Translations under genes and position numbers: made by a program | Shown: piece after piece, positions 51,003 through 64,000 of the stretch | How the letters are laid out: the number at the start of each line of letters is the position of its first letter | How positions within the stretch are numbered: position 1 is the first letter of the stretch | The notes under the pieces: model-generated | Told to the model about the DNA's origin: nothing | Database searches by the model: none | Seen by the model: only the letters and a program-made list of their open reading frames with translations | NCBI RefSeq assembly: GCF_001640805.2 | Contig: NC_066852.1 | Location: forward strand, 11,293,194-11,357,193 | Direction: 5' to 3' | Origin: Lates calcarifer | Lineage: Eukaryota; Chordata; Actinopteri; Centropomidae | Length of the DNA: 64,000 bases

Positions 51003-54000
51003 GAGGTAGAGATATCTTATAATTATTATCAGTAGTGAACAATAATCATGTTATTAGAAAGTTATTTTGGACAGACAGAGCAAAGGAAATGCAATGCTGT
51101 TTTAGAGCAAACCTTGATTTGATACGTGTAAATTCCCTGATTAAATTGTGCTTTGATATTTGAAGAGAGTGAAATGTTTTACTGAAATGTATAGAAAATT
51201 GCTTATTTTTTTATCAGTAGAATTCAACTCTATAGTCACTGTGACTGACAGATGAAATATCAGTTATCTCTGCTTTGACCCAGAAATCTTCACTGCAGAC
51301 TTGTAGTCATGAGAGAGGAAATGTATTTTTGCGTGGCTGCAATCACATCAGTCACTGTGAAAATCACATCATGTCAGAGATTACTTTCTTGGTAGCTAGA
51401 AGTTCTAATGAAACAATATATATTCCCCTGAGAAGTGTTAAAAACAACATTTCATTCAAGTACTGATGCCTTTTTCCTCCAACGTCTTGCTGCTCCGTCT
51501 TTTCCATAGACTGATATTAGCCTGGTCCTCTGAAGTGAAGATAAGTCTTTGTGCATTAAGAACACACAGTTGAGAAACACTCTCGTACATAAATAATTTA
51601 ACAGTTTGCTCAGAATAACAAAACATATGTTTAAAAATATTTATTTCCAAATATTTCACAATATCCAGGTTGATTTATAAATAATTCAATATAGTATAAT
51701 TAATATCAAGATATTTTAGAATGTAAACTTAATTTGTTAATTTCTTTTAAAACAATATTAACAATATTTTTAAAGCTTATTTTGATGGTAAATACAGAGA
51801 GAAAACAAGCCATACAAGTGACTGTGCAACACCAACTTGAACGCAAAAAAAGCTTCATCTCCTCTAATAAGACACTTCATTATCTGTTACAAAATTACTT
51901 TAATTTTAAAATCATGTAACATACATATGTTATCTATTAGACGTATAAAATAAACAACTATATAGTCTAAACTTTTTTTTTTTTACACATTCTATCATAC
52001 AGTATATTCAATGTTTGTTTCTGCACTGAAACAACAGAAATGGCTGTGTACCAGGGTTTTTTTTTTTGTTCATGTCCTGGCAAATCTTACACAGAAAGCA
52101 TTGATCTGACCACACACCTCACACTCACAGTGTCAGTCATTGTTTTACAAATCAGAAAAAAGTACAAGTTAAATGTGACTGAAATCACACTCCTTCAAAA
52201 ACATCAACACTCAGTGAAAAACCCCATGAAGAAGAAAAGCATTCTGAAAGTTGAAGAGAAAAATAAAAGTGCAGCAGTTGCTGCAGTGTGAGCATTTTAA
52301 CTCAACCACAAAGAAAAACTGTGCTGACTGAGCAGATGGATTATTTACAATAACTGTGAAGCAAGACACACACAAAAAAAGCTCTAAAAATCATAAATAT
52401 TCTGGTTAAGAATGGCTGATTTGTCCAAAGCAAAAATAATTTAGGTTAAACTCACAACTGGAGCACAATGCATGAAGTATCACTACATGATTCACTCACA
52501 GTGGAGTTTAATGAGCAGAATTTCCCTCAACCACCTTTGCAAGGCAAGTCACATGATAAGTTATTTTGTATACAAGCCGAGATCTAAAATCTGACCAAGG
52601 TCTTTGTATGGAAAACAACCTTAAGAGAGAATTTCACTACCACTGCTAAATTATGAATTTCCCAGAAATGTCTTCAAATTTTTTTTGTCAGTAGTTGAAA
52701 AAAAATCATTAATGACGTAAAATAGAAATATAGTCATCTATGGCACCTCTGAGTCTTTTATGGGCAGTCACTTTACTGTATCTAAACTGAACATGGTGAA
52801 ATGTGAAGATGCATAAAGAAAGACTGAGACTTCCTCACCTATGTAAAATAATATTTTCATGATGACAATTGCACTTTCTCTTAAAAAAAAAAAAACCTGA
52901 AACCCATTAACCAAATTTTTTTTTTTAACTTCAGTCAGTTTTTTAGAGACTCAGCTGTTTTTTTCGCTAGCAGTGCTGCACCCTAATGTGAACTCGAAAA
53001 GAGTCTGAAATTCTGCTTGACGTGAACATGAGGATTCAGATTCTTCATTTGATCTTTTTTGTTTTCATTATCATGGTGAATGTGTGACCCTTTCCTGCAG
53101 CATTTCAGTGACTCATTTTCATGTTTTGGAGAAGCTAACGCTCTGCAGCACATTCCCATGCAAAGTTCTGTGTAAATCACTGTGATCATAGTCTTCAGTG
53201 GACACACACTGTACCTTTTAAAAAAGATACTGCTTATATCAGCGGCTGAAGGAATGTTAGGACGTTTTCATTAAAAAAATACTTCCATATAATTTACATG
53301 GTACAATGGCTTAATATACACCTATATACACATCGTACATCAGTATAAATTAACATTCTTCTTTTTCAAATTGACATTGCACATAGGAAAAGTGAAAAAC
53401 GGCACTGAACATACATGCTGTAAGTGTTCTGATGGTTGAGTCTTATCCAATATGAACAGCACCAGTCTTGAATGGGAGCATAACACAGTTAACTTGAATG
53501 TGTACGGCTGAGGTGGCTGAGACCAGACTGTCATACTGAGCATTACGGGCTGATTTCAAGCAAGTGTAGCACAAGTTCCACAGTGGAAACAGGAAACACT
53601 CTTCCTCTTCCCTGCTGAACTATCTGGGAACAACTACGTAATGCAGAGACAAGTTTAAAGACAGAAGACTATTGAATTTAAATGACGAAGTCAAGACTCT
53701 GGCACAGACAGTTCCTGCACAGTATACTGTTACAAGCAGTGTGTGATTGTCATCACCAAAAGAGAGACGCACGTTTTCTCCCTGGACATCGTTCAACTGC
53801 CAATCCGGCTTCACCAATACGCTCCAGACCTCCTTCTGTTACCACTGTCGTCTCAGTTCTTTTATCTTTATATTCAAACTGACTGTTTGAGATAGGAGTG
53901 TGGCCACAAGAGCTGATTAGCAGTTGGACAAGATTTCCTTCACCAAACTAACATAAAACTGTGTCTCTCCAAAAATATGATGGAATTAAAAGATTTAAGA

Positions 54001-56028
54001 CTTAAAAAGTCACTTAAATGATTAAAACCAGCACAGTTTGAAAAGAACAGGGTGTTGTGACGTCTTGACATGCTGACAGGACTGACTCTGTAAATCACCT
54101 CCAGATAAATGAATGAACCACGTTTGATACTTGGAAAAATTTGGTGTATTTGTTATAACTGCAGCTGTATCATTTTTCACAACATAGCACAATGGAGGTA
54201 ACTGTGATTTCAAGGTAAATGGAATATCAAGTAAATGTTCCTCAATGAGATCACATTCATCAGCCCTGCTGCTCATGATTGGAGCGTAAATTGTGTGATT
54301 TCTCAGATGTTCAAAATAAAACAAATGACCAGACTCGAATAAACAGGGTTAACACTGTTTGTATCCACATAGCGGCCAGAATCTCCTCCAAATCATCTTT
54401 CACAGTTTGTCAGATTTTCAAATCACCATGCTTACACTTTGTTGTGTATGGAGAACTACAGTTAGCCACATACAGATCAGAGGTGGTTCACTCTTCTTGT
54501 AAAAACATTTTGCACTAAACCATGATGGGGTCAGACATTAAGACCACTGATGACCTTTTAATGTCTGAATGAACACATAAAATCAATTAGAACTTTTGTG
54601 TATAAAACTAGTTTTGTATCCCATAGATTTTTAAATGTATATGTAATAAATAAACATAAAATGATTTCATTAGGGTTTCAGTATATAGTTAAATGAATCT
54701 TATTATGTACTATCATTAAAGAAAATAGTCAAAAAGAGTTTGGACTTACTGATGTAAAGGTTGCAAAAAGCATCCAATATATATTTGTAATATATCCAAT
54801 ACAAATCTAGATGTCTTTTGTTTTAATCTGATGTGGAAAATAAATTATGACCTATGAAAATATAACTTTGTATTCCAAATAGACCTGAGCTGGATTTTTA
54901 AAGCCATAATCAGACAAAACCATCAAACCGCACCGTGGACGTACCACGGTTAAAGGCACAAATTTTTTTTTTCCCCCTCAGGTAACTTGTTTATCACCTA
55001 AAGACTCGTGCTGCAGAGCTCACCAGAAGCACCGAAAATCTGGACTTCAGAGCTTAGTTTGTCCTTCTCAGTGAGAAGTGGTGTGACAACTGTGGCACCC
55101 CGTCTTCAGATTGAGGCTTTAAAAATCTAGATAGACCTTTTTAGTAATTAGAGAATATCCCACCCTGGTTTCCCAGCGTGGCACGTTACATTTGAATTCT
55201 TAACCAAACCTGATTTTAGATATGATAGTCATCTAACCACTGCATGTGCCACAACAATACAGCCCCTCTCAAGTGACTTGTCATGAACATACCTGCAAGT
55301 AAATCATTGTATTTGGGACAAAATGGGAGAGAACGTCTGACATCTGCCAACTGAAATACACTCTGATGTTGAGGTCCTATGTTCACACGTCCCTTTATGA
55401 GATGAAGAATTCTCATTGGAGCTAAAAATCTGACCAGGGGTGATGATATTGTGTCACTAAGGAGGATTGTCAAGCTATAGGTTTGAAAACTAATCTCACT
55501 GTTAAGCCATTATTAGTGAGGAAAACAGAATATTAATTCATGGGCAAAAATAAATATTCTACTCTTGGGGAGTAGGAGAGGATTGGTACCAAAGTGCAAA
55601 CAGACACTTAGAATGAAACTCTCTGTGTTAGATGAAAGCATCCACATGTAAACATGTGAGAGTGGTGTCTTCTCGAGAGCTCTGATAATCCACCTGTTCC
55701 AGCAGCGTCACTGATTGACCGCTGGGTGTGATGTGGGCCGGCGATGTAGGGCCCTGGCCCCTCAGACTCTCCTCAGATCCTGATGCAGGTGACGTCAGGT
55801 CAGTGCAGCCTCTGCTTGTGGTTTTTCACTCCGCTTACGTATGGACCGGCTTCTTCTGAACGGGCAGCTTCACATCAAAGGTCAGGTCACTAAAGCGATT
55901 TTTCCGCTTTCAAGCGTTTCCGCTGCAGAACTTGACGTCAAGTTGGACTTCCAAATGCCACAGCGTGCTACCGCCTACACGGCGACAACACAGAGAGTGA
56001 TCTCAGCGCTTTAGCAAAGTCCACAGCG
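51003..56028. other. Convergent intergenic region between radx and the clock-family gene
   Basis: Five kilobases between two gene ends that face each other. No protein-like frame was seen. Much of it is AT-rich with long T runs and may be 3' untranslated sequence of both genes; vertebrate clock-family messages often have long 3' ends. AATAAA at about 51950 (plus) is one candidate end for radx. The 55680-56028 part, next to the clock gene stop, is richer in G+C and carries two TGACGTCA sites. Confidence 0.45.
55790..55940. promoter_or_regulatory. Pair of palindromic CRE-like sites beyond the clock gene stop
   Basis: TGACGTCA occurs at 55790-55797 and again at 55933-55940, both within 240 bases of the clock-family stop codon and presumably in its 3' untranslated region. 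CRE sites drive several light- and cAMP-responsive clock genes, usually from promoters, so a role at the 3' end is speculative. Confidence 0.25.
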
Positions 56029-63755
<7,727 letters not shown>

Positions 63756-64000
63756 CTAAACAAAGCCACAGTCACAGAGTGAGAAAGTCATTATTAGGAT
63801 TCACAGCAAAGCAAGGAATTACCAGTCTTACTTTTTTTTTTTTTTTTGCCTAGGTAGTTGATGCACTAGTCTAGTGTGAAACAGACAGAAATGATGCCTT
63901 ACATCTTGTTCTCAGTTAATTTTGTTCACACATAACAACGAAAATGAAGACAGTTTCAATGTAATGTGTTCAAAATTTGTGGAGTTATCATCACTTTTGT

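Noticed and set aside
52040..52291. 83-codon plus-strand frame, lysine-rich at its end
   Set aside because: Lies in AT-rich convergent intergenic DNA with no motif; likely 3' untranslated sequence.

Overview
The window is animal nuclear DNA from a ray-finned fish, most likely a spiny-rayed teleost. The genes have many short exons with GT-AG introns. Their proteins match vertebrate families (oligophrenin-1, connexins, TBC1D8B, RADX, CLOCK/NPAS2). The repeats are typical teleost dispersed elements: L1- and L2/Rex-like retrotransposon relics, a tRNA-like SINE-type repeat, and CA and GATA microsatellites. There are no bacterial genes, operons, CRISPR arrays or viral genes that I can support.

Layout from left to right. 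(1) 2007-8561, minus strand: the 5' half of ophn1, eleven coding exons covering the BAR and PH domains; the RhoGAP part lies off the left edge. (2) 8562-14964: a gene-poor, repeat-rich stretch. (3) 14979-15701, plus strand: gjb1, a beta connexin with one coding exon. (4) 19646-20716, plus strand: an alpha connexin of the Cx46 (GJA3) subgroup, with a noncoding first exon ending at 18760. (5) 20717-28332: mostly non-coding, with one convincing orphan exon at 27811-27892. (6) 28333-41065, minus strand: tbc1d8b, complete in 21 coding exons (1148 residues). (7) 43953-51002, plus strand: radx, complete in 15 coding exons (854 residues), head-to-head with tbc1d8b. (8) 51003-56028: convergent intergenic DNA, probably mostly 3' untranslated sequence. 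(9) 56029-63755, minus strand: the 3' two thirds of a CLOCK/NPAS2-family circadian gene, from PAS-B to the stop codon, with a 22-glutamine tract. The bHLH and PAS-A exons lie off the right edge.

The genes do not form one pathway. ophn1 and tbc1d8b act on small GTPases in membrane trafficking and cell shape, the connexins form gap junctions, radx protects replication forks, and the last gene is a clock transcription factor. What links them is ancestry. OPHN1, GJB1, TBC1D8B and RADX are all on the long arm of the human X chromosome. The CLOCK/NPAS2-type gene stands near tbc1d8b just as NPAS2 stands near TBC1D8 on human chromosome 2, which points to an old duplicated block. I found no clear novel system. 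The best leads are that clock gene's origin, the orphan exon at 27811-27892, and two short exon-like or protein-like stretches inside the clock gene's introns. Exon borders were placed by eye using splice consensus, reading phase and remembered family sequences. In the three multi-exon genes the phases add up throughout.
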